From: Sporolactobacillus pectinivorans | GTDB lineage: Bacteria > Bacillota > Bacilli > Bacillales > Sporolactobacillaceae | NCBI RefSeq assembly: GCF_002802965.1 | Contig: NZ_NXGA01000001.1 | Location: forward strand, 970,744-1,034,743 | Direction of reading: 5' to 3' | DNA length: 64,000 nt | Shown here: one piece after another, positions 43,495 through 53,304 of the stretch | Position numbering within the stretch: position 1 is the stretch's first letter | How the letters are laid out: each line of letters opens with the position of its first letter | The notes under the pieces: model-generated | Seen by the model: only the letters and a program-made list of their open reading frames with translations | What the model was told of the DNA's origin: nothing | The model's database searches: none | Made by a program: the position numbers and the translations under genes

Positions 43495-45483
43495 ATGACA
43501 AAACGATTAATTTCAATTGATGATCTGAATAAATTTACATTCACAGGTTCGCCGACATTATCGCCAGACAATAATAGTGCTGTGTATGTTGTGACACGCG
43601 TGGATAATAAAAATAACGATTATGTTTCCTCGCTCTATTTTGTCGACGGATCGTCAGAGCCAAGACAGCTGACTTATGATCGCCCTGGTGACAGATCGAT
43701 CAAAAATCATCGGCCATGCTTCTCTAAGGATGGGCATAAAATATATTTTCTCTCTAATCGCACCGGAAAAAGCCAGGTTTGGTTGCTTTCTCTGGATGGA
43801 GGGGACTCTCGGGTTCTGACTGATTTTAAAGAGGATGTTTCTGATTTTGTCCTGTCTCCGGATGAATCTATGCTTGTTTGTCAGACTCCAATCGAGGAGG
43901 AAAAGCAGATTGAAAACGATGACGTCACAGTGGTCAATCGGCTTCGCTATTTGGCAAACGGGCGGGGTATTATCTCGTCCAATGAGGGACTTGTTCTTTA
44001 TCATATTCAGAATCGGCAGAAAATCCTGCTGACAGATAAGGCGCGTAACGCATTCAACCCAGCTTTTTCCCCCGATGGAAAAAAGCTGTTTTTTTGCCAA
44101 AGCAAGGCTGAGCCAGACAAAACAGACTATCTTTGTGACATTTACGTTTACGATTTTTTAACGAATCAAACATCTCTTTTCTATAAAGCAAAAGGGGGTA
44201 TTTTTGACATACAGGTTTCGCCTGATGGACATCTGATTGCTTTTGCAGGAAAAGAGGATGGTGAATGCAGCCCCGGGAACATTGCGATCTGGCTTGTGCC
44301 GGATACAGGTGGACAAGTCAGAAATTTGACTGAAAATGAGCAGCAATCACTTGGAAATTATGTTGGTACAGATGCTCGTTTTGATGAAGGATGCCCGGTT
44401 TTTCTTTGGAATGAGAATGGACAATCACTCATTTATCTCGTCCAGAATGGCCCTGTTTCCGGTTTAAAATGTATTGATCTTGATGGCAATGCGTCTCTTT
44501 TACATATGGAAGAAAACGAAGTGATCACTTCGTTTGATGCTAAGAAAGGGATGATCGCCGCCGTTATTTCCGCCCCTTCATCGACGGGTGATCTCTATTT
44601 CATCGGAAATGATGGAACTGCGGAACAAGTGAGTGATCACAACCGTAAACTCTTCGATGAGTTTGATCTGGCAGAACCTGTTCCTTTTACCTTTAAAGGA
44701 GCAGATGACTGGGATATAGATGGCTGGGTTATGTTTCCGCCCAAGTCTGTAAAAACTGAAGATAAAATACCTGTCGTTCTTGAAATCCATGGCGGTCCGG
44801 CATCCGCGTATGGTTATTCCTTCAATCACGAATTTCAATGTCTGGCTGCTGAAGGTTATGCTGTTGTTTTTACAAACCCGCGTGGCAGCCGAGGATATGG
44901 TGTTGCATTTTGTGGTGCCTGCTACAACGACTGGGGACGGAAAGATAAAGAAGATATTCTTAGAGGGCTTGATTATGTGCTCGATCATTACCTGGTCTGT
45001 GACCGGTCACGTCAATTTGTGACTGGGGGCAGTTATGGTGGCTTTATGACAAATACAATTGTCGGTACGACAGATCGTTTTTCTGCTGCCGTCACTCAGC
45101 GATCCATTTGCAATCTTTATAGTTTTTTTGGGACGAGCGATATTGGTTATTATTTTCTGAAACGATATTTTAACGGTGCAGATCTGTGGACTGACGAAGA
45201 AAAATTGATGAGCTTCTCACCTATTCGAAATGCTCCGAGAGTGACTACGCCTATATGCGTTATTCATAGTGAAGAAGATCACCGCTGCCCGATTGAACAG
45301 GCGGAACAATGGTACATGGCACTTCGCCGATTAGGGGTTGAGACGCGTTTTGTACGTATTAAAGGAGAAAATCATGAATTGTCAAGAAGCGGCCGCCCGA
45401 AAAACCGTTTAGCCCGACTTCATGAGATTATTGCTTGGTTTAATAAATATAATTCCACTTTTGCATCTCATGTTGATAGATAG
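43495..45483 (+). CDS. S9 family acylaminoacyl/prolyl oligopeptidase-type serine peptidase (662 aa)
   Basis: N-terminal beta-propeller repeats of the WD40/TolB type (SPDNNSAVYVV, SKDGHKIYFLSNR, SPDGKKLFF, SPDGHLIAF) are followed by an alpha/beta hydrolase domain with VLEIHGGPASAYG, GGSYGGFMT (nucleophile Ser), EEDHRCP (Asp) and GENHELS (His). No signal peptide, so cytosolic. GGGAGGAAAG precedes ATG 43495. Enzymes of this branch take N-acylated residues or short peptides off the N-terminus, complementing the M20 hydrolases. Confidence 0.88.
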   Translation: MTKRLISIDDLNKFTFTGSPTLSPDNNSAVYVVTRVDNKNNDYVSSLYFVDGSSEPRQLTYDRPGDRSIKNHRPCFSKDGHKIYFLSNRTGKSQVWLLSLDGGDSRVLTDFKEDVSDFVLSPDESMLVCQTPIEEEKQIENDDVTVVNRLRYLANGRGIISSNEGLVLYHIQNRQKILLTDKARNAFNPAFSPDGKKLFFCQSKAEPDKTDYLCDIYVYDFLTNQTSLFYKAKGGIFDIQVSPDGHLIAFAGKEDGECSPGNIAIWLVPDTGGQVRNLTENEQQSLGNYVGTDARFDEGCPVFLWNENGQSLIYLVQNGPVSGLKCIDLDGNASLLHMEENEVITSFDAKKGMIAAVISAPSSTGDLYFIGNDGTAEQVSDHNRKLFDEFDLAEPVPFTFKGADDWDIDGWVMFPPKSVKTEDKIPVVLEIHGGPASAYGYSFNHEFQCLAAEGYAVVFTNPRGSRGYGVAFCGACYNDWGRKDKEDILRGLDYVLDHYLVCDRSRQFVTGGSYGGFMTNTIVGTTDRFSAAVTQRSICNLYSFFGTSDIGYYFLKRYFNGADLWTDEEKLMSFSPIRNAPRVTTPICVIHSEEDHRCPIEQAEQWYMALRRLGVETRFVRIKGENHELSRSGRPKNRLARLHEIIAWFNKYNSTFASHVDR

Positions 45484-45633
45484 GCATTACTGTGATTACG
45501 TAAACTCGTAGTTAACAGGGTTTAGCATTCCTATTTTTATTCCATTATCTCCCCCTCAAATGAAAAATTTTTCGCTGTGGACCGGCAGTAAATAAATTCT
45601 TTTATAGGGAACTAAAAAATATTTTTTATAAAA

Positions 45634-45662
45634 TTGAAGTAAGGGTACCCTATTTTTATATA
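45634..45662 (+). promoter_or_regulatory. Promoter with palindrome for the malic/malolactic enzyme gene
   Basis: TTGAAG (45634-45639), 17 bp, TATATA (45657-45662). The spacer holds the perfect palindrome AGGGTACCCT (45642-45651), a likely operator. Confidence 0.55.
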
Positions 45663-45688
45663 GAAACTTTGGTTACGGAGGGAATAAG

Positions 45689-47314
45689 TTGGACGTGACT
45701 CCAAATGAACTGATCAGCGATCCCTTGAAAAACAAGGGGACTGCTTTTACACAGGAAGAAAGGGACAAATTTGGGCTGAACGGTTTAATTCCGCCTGTGA
45801 AACAAACGATTGAAGAGCAGGCGAAACGTGTTTATCAGCATTATCAGTCTAAACCGGATAATCTGGAAAAAAGGCTGTTCCTAATGGATGTCTACGCGAT
45901 CAATCGGACACTGTTTTATTATCTGATGGGAGAACACTTAGTTGAATTTATGCCGATTGTCTATGATCCAACGGTTGCCGAGTCGATTGAAAAATATAGT
46001 GATTTATATTTATCAGCCGACGCGGTTTATCTATCGATTGATGATCCGGATGATATCGGCAGAGCTCTGAAGCATTTCGCTGACGGTCGAATGATCCGGC
46101 TGATTGCTGTTACAGATGGGGAAGGGATCCTGGGTATTGGTGACTGGGGACTGAATGGCGGTGAAATTGCGACCGGGAAGCTTGCAGTTTACACAGCTGC
46201 GGCTGGTATCAATCCGGAACAGGTTATTCCGGTGGTTCTTGATGTAGGTACAAATAATCCAAAACTGCTTGATAATCCAAACTATCTTGGGAACCGTCAC
46301 AAACGGATTTACGGGAAACTGTATGATCAGTTCATTGACCGCTTTGTTCAGGAAGTGGCACGACTTTTTCCGGATGCTTTGCTTCACTGGGAAGATTTTG
46401 GACGGTCAAATGCGGCAAATATTCTCGAGAAATATCAGGACAAGCTTTGCACATTTAATGACGATATTCAGGGTACTGGTGTTGTGATTCTTGCTGCATT
46501 GAATGGAAGCATGCGGATTTCCCAGTTGTCGATGCAGGATCAAAAGATCATCGTCTTTGGTGCGGGGACAGCGGGTTGCGGGATTGCTGATCAGATTGCC
46601 GAAGCAATGGTGCGTGATGGCCATATGGCTCCGGAAGAAGCGAAAATGCACTTCTATTTAATTGACCGGCAGGGACTCATTCTTGATAATATGGCCGACC
46701 TGACAGAAGGGCAGAGAAAATACGCACGCCCCTCTGAAAAATTTGATCATCTGAGCATGCAAACGCTCATCGATGTGGTGAAACAAGTGCACCCAACTGT
46801 ATTGATCGGCACATCGACAGCACCTGGCGCTTTCACAGAAGAGGTTGTGAAAGAAATGTCCGCACATACGGAACGACCGGCCATTTTCCCGATTTCCAAC
46901 CCAACCAAGCTGGTGGAAGCGAAGGCGGCGGATGTGATTAAGTGGTCTGACGGCAAGGCACTTGTCTGCACAGGTATTCCATCTGATCCGGTGGAATGGA
47001 ACGGGGTAACGTATAAGATCGGGCAGGGGAACAACGCATTGGTGTATCCGGGCATTGGTTTCGGAGCAATTGTCGCCCATGCTAAAGTGGTGAATAAAAA
47101 CATGTTGATTGCCGCGGCAAAAGCAGTCGGTGATATCATTGACTATACCCGGCCAGGTGCACCGATCCTTCCTGAAGTCGGGCTGCTGAAAGAAATATCC
47201 CGCAAAGTCGCAATTGCGGTCGTCACACAGGCAGTGAAGGATCACGTCAACAGAGTGGATATTGAGGATCCGGAACAAGCTGTAGATCAGTGTATTTGGA
47301 AAGCCCGGTACTGA
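45689..47314 (+). CDS. Malic/malolactic enzyme, NAD-dependent type (541 aa)
   Basis: Large-type malic enzyme: NKGTAFTQEERDKFGLNGL, RTLFYYL, TDGEGILGIGDWG, HWEDFGRSNA, FNDDIQGTGVV and the NAD site FGAGTAGCGIA. Overall closeness to MleS-type malolactic enzymes is notable, so it could convert malate to lactate and CO2 or to pyruvate with NADH. TTG 45689 behind GGAGGG. Paired with the DASS transporter downstream, which probably brings in malate. The sequence does not decide malic versus malolactic activity. Confidence 0.88.
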   Translation: MDVTPNELISDPLKNKGTAFTQEERDKFGLNGLIPPVKQTIEEQAKRVYQHYQSKPDNLEKRLFLMDVYAINRTLFYYLMGEHLVEFMPIVYDPTVAESIEKYSDLYLSADAVYLSIDDPDDIGRALKHFADGRMIRLIAVTDGEGILGIGDWGLNGGEIATGKLAVYTAAAGINPEQVIPVVLDVGTNNPKLLDNPNYLGNRHKRIYGKLYDQFIDRFVQEVARLFPDALLHWEDFGRSNAANILEKYQDKLCTFNDDIQGTGVVILAALNGSMRISQLSMQDQKIIVFGAGTAGCGIADQIAEAMVRDGHMAPEEAKMHFYLIDRQGLILDNMADLTEGQRKYARPSEKFDHLSMQTLIDVVKQVHPTVLIGTSTAPGAFTEEVVKEMSAHTERPAIFPISNPTKLVEAKAADVIKWSDGKALVCTGIPSDPVEWNGVTYKIGQGNNALVYPGIGFGAIVAHAKVVNKNMLIAAAKAVGDIIDYTRPGAPILPEVGLLKEISRKVAIAVVTQAVKDHVNRVDIEDPEQAVDQCIWKARY

Positions 47315-47419
47315 GGAAAAATATTTTTAAACCAATAATTCAAAATTAGTACATTAAATATTCGTCCAATGGGCTTCGTACCAGACGACTTTACCGTTTT
47401 AATGAAGGGACTTTGTTTC

Positions 47420-48844
47420 ATGACCGAAAAAATAAAGAAAGGCGCTATGCCGGAGATGAGATTCCTGATCCCGGTTCTCATAGTGATCGTGATCTGGGTA
47501 TTTCCGCATCCCGCTGCGATCCATATTTTAGCATGGCATATGCTGGCTCTTTTTGTTGCAACTATTGTCGCTTTTATTCTTAAACCGATGCCGATCGGTG
47601 CGATTGCCATTATTGCGCTGACGATGACACTTGTCACTAAGACGGTGCCAACGGATGTTGCTCTGGCAAGCTTCGGTGATCCGACGATCTGGTTGATTGT
47701 TATGGCTTTTTTCATTTCAAGAGGATTTATCAAGACCGGATTTGGCTCGCGGATTGCTTACTTATTTGTCCGGCTCTTCGGAAGAAAGACACTTGGATTA
47801 AGTTACGCCTTACTTGCCTGCGATTTAATTCTTTCTCCGGCGACGCCAAGCAATACTGCCAGAGCAGGGGGAATCCTTTATCCGATTATTCAATCTCTGG
47901 CGGACTCTTTCGGCTCAAAAGCCTCAGATCATACGCAAAGGAAGATGGGGTCCTTTCTCATCTACAGTGCTTTTCAGGGAAATCTGATTACTTCCGCAAT
48001 GTTCATAACCGCAATGGCGGCGAATCCACTGGCAACAACATTGGCAGCAAGTATGGGGGTCCATATCTCATGGATGGGATGGTTGATGGCTTCTCTGGTT
48101 CCAGGTTTAATCAGCCTGATTACTGTTCCTTGGCTGATTTACCGGCTTTATCCGCCTGAAATCAAGGAATCTCCTGATGCCGTTCAGTTCGCTGAGACGA
48201 AACTGCAGAAAATGGGACCACTCTCAAAATCGGAGAAGAGCATGCTTTTTTGTTTTATTGTGATCCTGATTCTCTGGATAACCGGCAGCTTGATCGGTGT
48301 CGACGCAACAGTTACAGCGTTAATTGGTTTGTCACTTTTGCTGTTGCTCCACGTCCTGAACTGGGAAGATGTAAGGAGTGAAAAGGGAGCATGGAACACT
48401 CTGATTTGGTTCGCTGTTCTCATTATGATGGCTGACGAGTTGAATAAGATGGGTCTCATTCCCTGGTTCAGTCAGTTCATGGTTCACGTGGTTCATGGCT
48501 TATCGTGGCCGCTCGTTCTGCTCATCCTCGTTCTGGTTTACTTTTACAGCCATTACCTGTTTGCCAGCGCAACGGCTCACGTCAGTGCAATGTATGGCGC
48601 ATTTCTCGGAGTTGCGATTGCGTCTGGAGTTCCGGCGATGCTGGCTGCACTCGTTTTTGGCTTTATGAGCAATCTGATGGGCTCGACTTCCCATTACGGT
48701 ATGGGTCCTGCGCCGATTCTCTTTGGTTCCGGCTATGTCTCGCAGGGAAAATGGTGGTCTCTGAATTTAGTTCTTTCGATTGTATACATGATTATCTGGC
48801 TTGGAATTGGCGGATTCTACTGGCATCTCATTGGAATTTTTTAA
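47420..48844 (+). CDS. DASS-family anion transporter, probable malate/citrate permease (474 aa)
   Basis: Integral membrane protein with about a dozen helices. Family sites are SPATPSNTARAGGILYPI, the substrate-binding SNT motif, and SATAHVSAMYGAF near the C-terminus. ATG 47420 follows AAGGGA; ATG 47369 has no ribosome site. About 105 bp behind the malic/malolactic enzyme, so the two likely form a malate unit. Confidence 0.87.
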   Translation: MTEKIKKGAMPEMRFLIPVLIVIVIWVFPHPAAIHILAWHMLALFVATIVAFILKPMPIGAIAIIALTMTLVTKTVPTDVALASFGDPTIWLIVMAFFISRGFIKTGFGSRIAYLFVRLFGRKTLGLSYALLACDLILSPATPSNTARAGGILYPIIQSLADSFGSKASDHTQRKMGSFLIYSAFQGNLITSAMFITAMAANPLATTLAASMGVHISWMGWLMASLVPGLISLITVPWLIYRLYPPEIKESPDAVQFAETKLQKMGPLSKSEKSMLFCFIVILILWITGSLIGVDATVTALIGLSLLLLLHVLNWEDVRSEKGAWNTLIWFAVLIMMADELNKMGLIPWFSQFMVHVVHGLSWPLVLLILVLVYFYSHYLFASATAHVSAMYGAFLGVAIASGVPAMLAALVFGFMSNLMGSTSHYGMGPAPILFGSGYVSQGKWWSLNLVLSIVYMIIWLGIGGFYWHLIGIF

Positions 48845-49092
48845 TGGAGAGCTGATCTTTTTGAATCAGTGCATGCTCGATGAAAAGGATAACTCACCAT
48901 GGATCGTTGATTAATCTATGGACGGGGTTGCCCTAATCCCACAGCAGGTACGAAAATGACCCGCTTTTTTTAATCGCATTCATCAAGAAGGATCAGCGGC
49001 TTTCGCACAAAATGGCAGATAAATTTGCATGTTGTAAAATAAAGGTCTATTTTTGAATGAAAGAGATTGCAAACAGAGAGGATGGAAGCCAT

Positions 49093-50055
49093 ATGAAAAT
49101 TGCGGTCATCGGTGCCGGAGCTATGGGATTGCGCTACGGTGTGCTGCTTCAGGAAACGGGAAATGATGTTGATTTTGTTGAACCATGGGAGCCGAGTTAT
49201 CGTGCAATCAGGGAGCAGGGCGGCGCCTACGTTTCGAGAGATTACAAGAACCAGCATCTTGTGCCGATAAATGTCTATCTGCCGTCAGAGTATCATCAGA
49301 CGCCGGATCTGGCCATTTTATTTGTCAAACAGATGCAGTCGGAAGAAGCGATGGAGGCCTGCAGCCATTTTATTGGCAAGAATACATATGTGCTGACAAA
49401 TCAGAATGGAATTGGATCGGTCGATATCATAAAAAAGTATGTGCCGGATGAGCATATTATTGCTGGTATCGCACTGATTGCGACCGTGCTTGATGCGCCT
49501 GGAAAAGTCGATTTCATGGGAGCAAAGGGGGCAGGGCACACTCATCTGGCCAACGTGACGGAAAAGCCGGATGCGTTCACGCGCCGGGTTGTTGAGGAAT
49601 TTGAGAAAGCCGGTATGAATCCGACACTGCATACCAACTATATGGGCACGCTATGGGGAAAGTTATTGATGAATTCAGTGATTAATACGCTTTGCACGCT
49701 CATGGATATCACGATGGGTGAGTACGTTGCCTACTCCGGGGCTGCCGATTTAACACGGCGGCTGATTGATGAGGGCTATGCGGCAGGTCTCGCGGATGGT
49801 GTTCGATTCATGCAGAGTCGTGAAGAAATGGCGGATATCATCTTTCATGAAAGCTCACAGGTCAATCCGCTCCACCATCCGTCCATGTATCAGGATATGG
49901 TCAATAACCGGCCTACCGAAGTGGATTATATCAACGGTTATATCGTTAAGGTAGCAAAAAAGCATCACTTGAAGGCAGAAAGCCATGAGATGCTTGTTGA
50001 ACTGCTTCATTTGGCTGAACAGGTGAAGCGGCTTAAAGCAGGGGAAAGCAAATAG
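49093..50055 (+). CDS. 2-dehydropantoate 2-reductase family protein (320 aa)
   Basis: N-terminal NAD(P)-binding KIAVIGAGAMGLRYG, then FVKQMQSEEAM, TNQNGIGSVD and the Lys-containing GTLWGKLLMNSVINTLC. PanE-like enzymes make pantoate for coenzyme A, but catabolic 2-oxoacid reductases share the fold. ATG 49093 is behind GAGAGGATGG; the frame is open to 49057. Context with the malate genes does not settle the substrate. Confidence 0.82.
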   Translation: MKIAVIGAGAMGLRYGVLLQETGNDVDFVEPWEPSYRAIREQGGAYVSRDYKNQHLVPINVYLPSEYHQTPDLAILFVKQMQSEEAMEACSHFIGKNTYVLTNQNGIGSVDIIKKYVPDEHIIAGIALIATVLDAPGKVDFMGAKGAGHTHLANVTEKPDAFTRRVVEEFEKAGMNPTLHTNYMGTLWGKLLMNSVINTLCTLMDITMGEYVAYSGAADLTRRLIDEGYAAGLADGVRFMQSREEMADIIFHESSQVNPLHHPSMYQDMVNNRPTEVDYINGYIVKVAKKHHLKAESHEMLVELLHLAEQVKRLKAGESK

Positions 50056-50077
50056 TTTTTAAGGGCACATATTTCAC

Positions 50078-50103
50078 ATGTGTGTAGTTGCTTTTGCACA
50101 CAT
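50078..50103. promoter_or_regulatory. Inverted repeat, possible upstream activator site or weak terminator
   Basis: ATGTGTG (50078-50084) and CACACAT (50097-50103) lie about 125 bp before the sigma-54 promoter, a usual distance for an enhancer-binding activator. No T-run follows directly. Confidence 0.4.
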
Positions 50104-50225
50104 CTATGAACTCTTCTCTCTTTTTACCTGACTAAATAACCATTTTTTGTTCCTATTTTTCTATTATAAGACTGAATGATTAGTAGGAAAGTAATGGGAA
50201 ATGTGCAAAAAATTGTGCAAAATTC

Positions 50226-50241
50226 TGGCACATAATTTGCA
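50226..50241 (+). promoter_or_regulatory. Sigma-54 (SigL) promoter of the GH15 gene
   Basis: TGGCACATAATTTGCA fits the -24/-12 consensus TGGCACGN4TTGCW with correct spacing. The start codon is 38 bp downstream behind GGGAAGGGGATA. Direct repeats with GTGCAAAA lie just upstream (about 50202-50221). Confidence 0.72.
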
Positions 50242-50278
50242 GGTAGAGTCATGAATAAAAGAGGGAAGGGGATATTTG

Positions 50279-52546
50279 ATGAATTTATTAAGAAGAAAAT
50301 CAAAGCAGATTTTTATTATTCTATTGTCTCTGATTGTTTGCACGGCGCTGGCAGGAATTCGTCCGCTGAAGGTAAGTGCAGACAGCGGCAGTGCGGCTGC
50401 GCCTGTGTATACGGGTCACAATTCCTGGAGTCAGTTGACGACATCCAATGGTCTTGCGGCAGCCATTTATTCCGCGGCACAAGGGAAACTGATTCGTTTT
50501 CAAAGGCATATTTACAGCCATGTTGATGCGAACAGTACCACACCGAACTTTATGTGGGATTCCTATTTTGGCTATGGTATTGATGGAGGCAAAGCGACCT
50601 GGCTGAATAATGTTGCCGTTGACTCGGCTAAATATGTAAACGGTACCAATATTATTAATGCCGTTCAGAACGATAACGGTCTGCAGTTCGACAGTTATTA
50701 TTTCACACCTTTTTCAGGAAAGAATCAGCATCAATCCAGCTTATTGGTTTTGCTGATGAAAGTAACCAATAACAGCGGCACCGATAAAAAAGTATCTGTA
50801 TTTTCATCAGAAAATCTTCATCTGGGAACGGACTATGGAACTACAGATGAGCAGACTGCCTACAACGCGAATAATGATTATTTGAAGGAATTCAACGGAA
50901 AAAACGGGAGTATTGCCATTTATAAAAATCTGAATCTTTCCAATGAACACCATGAAACGGGAATATCAGGCAGCGGGACGGGCAATAATCCCTGGTATGA
51001 TGCTGCAAACAACGGAAAACTTGACGATCATGTGGTAAGCGAAGGAAATGATATTTCCGCAGGGTTTGAAAATCGGACGAATGAACTGGCGGCCGGCCAG
51101 TCAAAATGGTACGGGGTCATTATCGGCCTGAACGAAGACAGAAACGAAAGCAATTTAAGCGACGATGTACTGTCACTTGCGAACACAGCGTTGAGCAGCC
51201 CCGAGGCACTTCTGACTCAGGAAAAAGACTGGTGGGCCAACTGGCACAGCAAAGAAAAAATGCCCGCCGGCCTCTCTGAACAGGAACAGCAGGTTTACAG
51301 ACAGTCAACAGCCGTACTGAAAATGTCTCAGAGCAGAGAATCCGGATCGAGCTATGGGCAGGTTCTCGCCAGCCTGATACCTGGGGAATGGAGTATCGCC
51401 TGGGCGCGCGACGGAAATTATTCCATTCAGGCGCTTATTGAATCGGGACATTATCAAGAGGCAAGAGATGCTTTGAAGTTCATGTTTGATGCCAAAATGA
51501 GACAGGCTGAAGATGGTTCGGGAGAGAATTATTATCAGAAAAATTTCATTGAAAGTACGGATACAAGCCCCCCAACTTATGGACTGGGTGTCCATTTGAG
51601 CAGCAACTATCTGATCTCAGTCTGCCGCTACTTTGGGAATGGAACAGAAGAATCCGACTGGAACAATAACGGTCCAAATATTGAATTTGACGGCTGGGGC
51701 CTGTTCCTTTGGAGTGTTGACCAATATGTCAGAGCAACCGGTGATACCGGTTTTCTGGCAGATAATAATAAGAACTACTGGAACAAGCTGACTAAGCAGG
51801 ATGCGGATCTGTTGATTGAGCTGATCGATCCTGCGAATGGACTGATCCAGCCGGATTCCTCTATTTGGGAAGAGCACTGGACGCCATTTAATGTTCTTGG
51901 CACAGCACCGTCACGGCAGCAATTTGCCTATACGGATATTACGGCTTATCAGGGACTGAAATCTGCGGCAGATCTTGCTAAATTGATGGGCGATGAACGA
52001 TCTGAGAACAAGTACAGTGATGCTGCAGCGTCGATCAAGGATGCGGTGCTGAATCATCTCGTCGTTCATTCTGACGGATACCGAACGATTGCATCATCTC
52101 TCGAGAGAAAGAACGACCCTTCACACTATAATGATGGTTCAACAGTAGAAGCCATCAATTTCGGGCTAGTTAATCCACGATCCAACCTGGCTTCTGGCAT
52201 GATCCAGGCTTTTAATCAGAACCTGCATATTACAACGGGCAGTACGCCTGGTTTCAAACGCGATCAGGATGGGGATCTATACGATTCGAGAGAATGGGGT
52301 TTCATTGATTTGAGAATTGCCGGTGCACTGTCGAAGATGGGCAGAGACGGCGAAGCCAAGACACTTCTCGACTGGATGACCAGCCAGGCATCAGCAAATT
52401 ACAATCTGATACCGGAACTGCTTGACTATAATACCCAAGATTACGCTGGCTCGGTACCGATGGGAGGATTTGGCTCTGGATCGTACATTCTGGGCATTAA
52501 CGATTATTACAATCAGCAGAAAAGCGGCAATGAAAGGCAGCAATAA
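50279..52546 (+). CDS. Secreted GH15 glucoamylase-like glycoside hydrolase (755 aa)
   Basis: A signal peptide (basic LLRRKSK, then a hydrophobic core, cleavage near VSADS) is followed by a bacterial GH15 N-terminal beta-domain and an alpha/alpha-barrel. Conserved barrel segments are WSIAWARDGNYSIQALI, SSIWEEHW (putative general acid Glu region) and LIPELLDY (putative base Glu). It should release glucose from alpha-glucans such as starch or dextrans outside the cell. ATG 50279 follows GGGAAGGGG. The end of the gene merges with a degraded coiled tail, so the protein may once have been longer. Confidence 0.85.
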   Translation: MNLLRRKSKQIFIILLSLIVCTALAGIRPLKVSADSGSAAAPVYTGHNSWSQLTTSNGLAAAIYSAAQGKLIRFQRHIYSHVDANSTTPNFMWDSYFGYGIDGGKATWLNNVAVDSAKYVNGTNIINAVQNDNGLQFDSYYFTPFSGKNQHQSSLLVLLMKVTNNSGTDKKVSVFSSENLHLGTDYGTTDEQTAYNANNDYLKEFNGKNGSIAIYKNLNLSNEHHETGISGSGTGNNPWYDAANNGKLDDHVVSEGNDISAGFENRTNELAAGQSKWYGVIIGLNEDRNESNLSDDVLSLANTALSSPEALLTQEKDWWANWHSKEKMPAGLSEQEQQVYRQSTAVLKMSQSRESGSSYGQVLASLIPGEWSIAWARDGNYSIQALIESGHYQEARDALKFMFDAKMRQAEDGSGENYYQKNFIESTDTSPPTYGLGVHLSSNYLISVCRYFGNGTEESDWNNNGPNIEFDGWGLFLWSVDQYVRATGDTGFLADNNKNYWNKLTKQDADLLIELIDPANGLIQPDSSIWEEHWTPFNVLGTAPSRQQFAYTDITAYQGLKSAADLAKLMGDERSENKYSDAAASIKDAVLNHLVVHSDGYRTIASSLERKNDPSHYNDGSTVEAINFGLVNPRSNLASGMIQAFNQNLHITTGSTPGFKRDQDGDLYDSREWGFIDLRIAGALSKMGRDGEAKTLLDWMTSQASANYNLIPELLDYNTQDYAGSVPMGGFGSGSYILGINDYYNQQKSGNERQQ

Positions 52547-52547
52547 G

Positions 52548-52702
52548 CGCAGTGGAACAGGTAGAGTCCAACCTGTCTCAGACCGATGTAGCTATAGCCC
52601 GTCCATTGGTTGGCAAACTGAAAAATAAAGCTCTGAAAAAAAGTTGACGAAGCGCCTGGATGCCATTCAGAAATCCCTCGCTTCAAAAAGCAGGAAGGGC
52701 TG
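52548..52702 (+). pseudogene. Frameshifted tail of the GH15 protein or a secreted neighbour
   Basis: In a frame shifted from the GH15 gene the sequence reads VEQVESNLSQTDVAIARPLV then GKLKNKALKK. After a slip in an A-run it continues KLTKRLDAIQKSLASKS to TGA. Such short helical modules occur at the ends of secreted Bacillota proteins. Two frameshifts separate it from the GH15 reading frame. Confidence 0.45.
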
Positions 52703-52717
52703 AATTAAGCAGTATGC

Positions 52718-52762
52718 AAAAAACGATCTGTCGCAAATAAAGCGGAGCAGATCGTTTTTTTT
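52718..52762 (+). terminator. Rho-independent terminator
   Basis: AAAAACGATCTG pairs with CAGATCGTTTTT around a 17-base loop, followed by T8. Ends the GH15 unit. Confidence 0.88.
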
Positions 52763-52779
52763 GTACACTTTTTTAATGG

Positions 52780-53055
52780 ATGACGAATGCTAATAACAAA
52801 TTGGGCAACAATCCGACAATTACCGGCCCGAATGAGATACAGATTAATTATGGATCTGCCTTCAACGCACTTGACGGTATTGCGGCAAGTGATCCGAAAG
52901 ATGGCGATCTGGCATTGGCTATCACCGTTTCGGGTGACACGGTCAACACGAGAAAACCTGGCACATATAAGATCGGGTATTTGGTTGCCAATCAGGCCTG
53001 CGTTACGGCTCAACACGGAACAACGGTTCGAGTAGGTCGGTGTGACAATAAATAA
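52780..53055 (+). pseudogene. Isolated Ig-like (DUF5011-type) domain remnant
   Basis: The frame encodes NPTITGPNEIQINYGSAFN, IAASDPKDGDLALAITVSG and KPGTYKIGYLVANQACVTA, the pattern of surface-protein Ig-like modules. It has no signal peptide and no ribosome site, and it lies behind a terminator, so it looks like a fragment of a larger secreted protein. The following 250 bp to the sigma-like gene hold nothing I can name. Confidence 0.55.
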
Positions 53056-53304
53056 TCCGGGTCAGGATTAATATGAATTCCCCGGTTACTAATCGGCAGC
53101 CGGATAGATCACCGTGAATTTCTGTGATCCGAATATTAATTTTACCGTTACGAGAATCACTGATCTGTATTTAGCCAGGACAATAAGCATTTGTCAATCC
53201 GTATCAACACCCGTCAAATACAAGTTGGCGAGTGAAGAGCAGCGTCCTGTTCGGTTAGAAATTCGGAACAAAAAGATAACCACATTTTTCAAATGAAAAT
53301 ATTC

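Noticed and set aside
46658..47278. 206-codon minus-strand open frame
   Set aside because: Antisense to the malic/malolactic enzyme gene; no ribosome site and Cys/His-rich nonsense composition.
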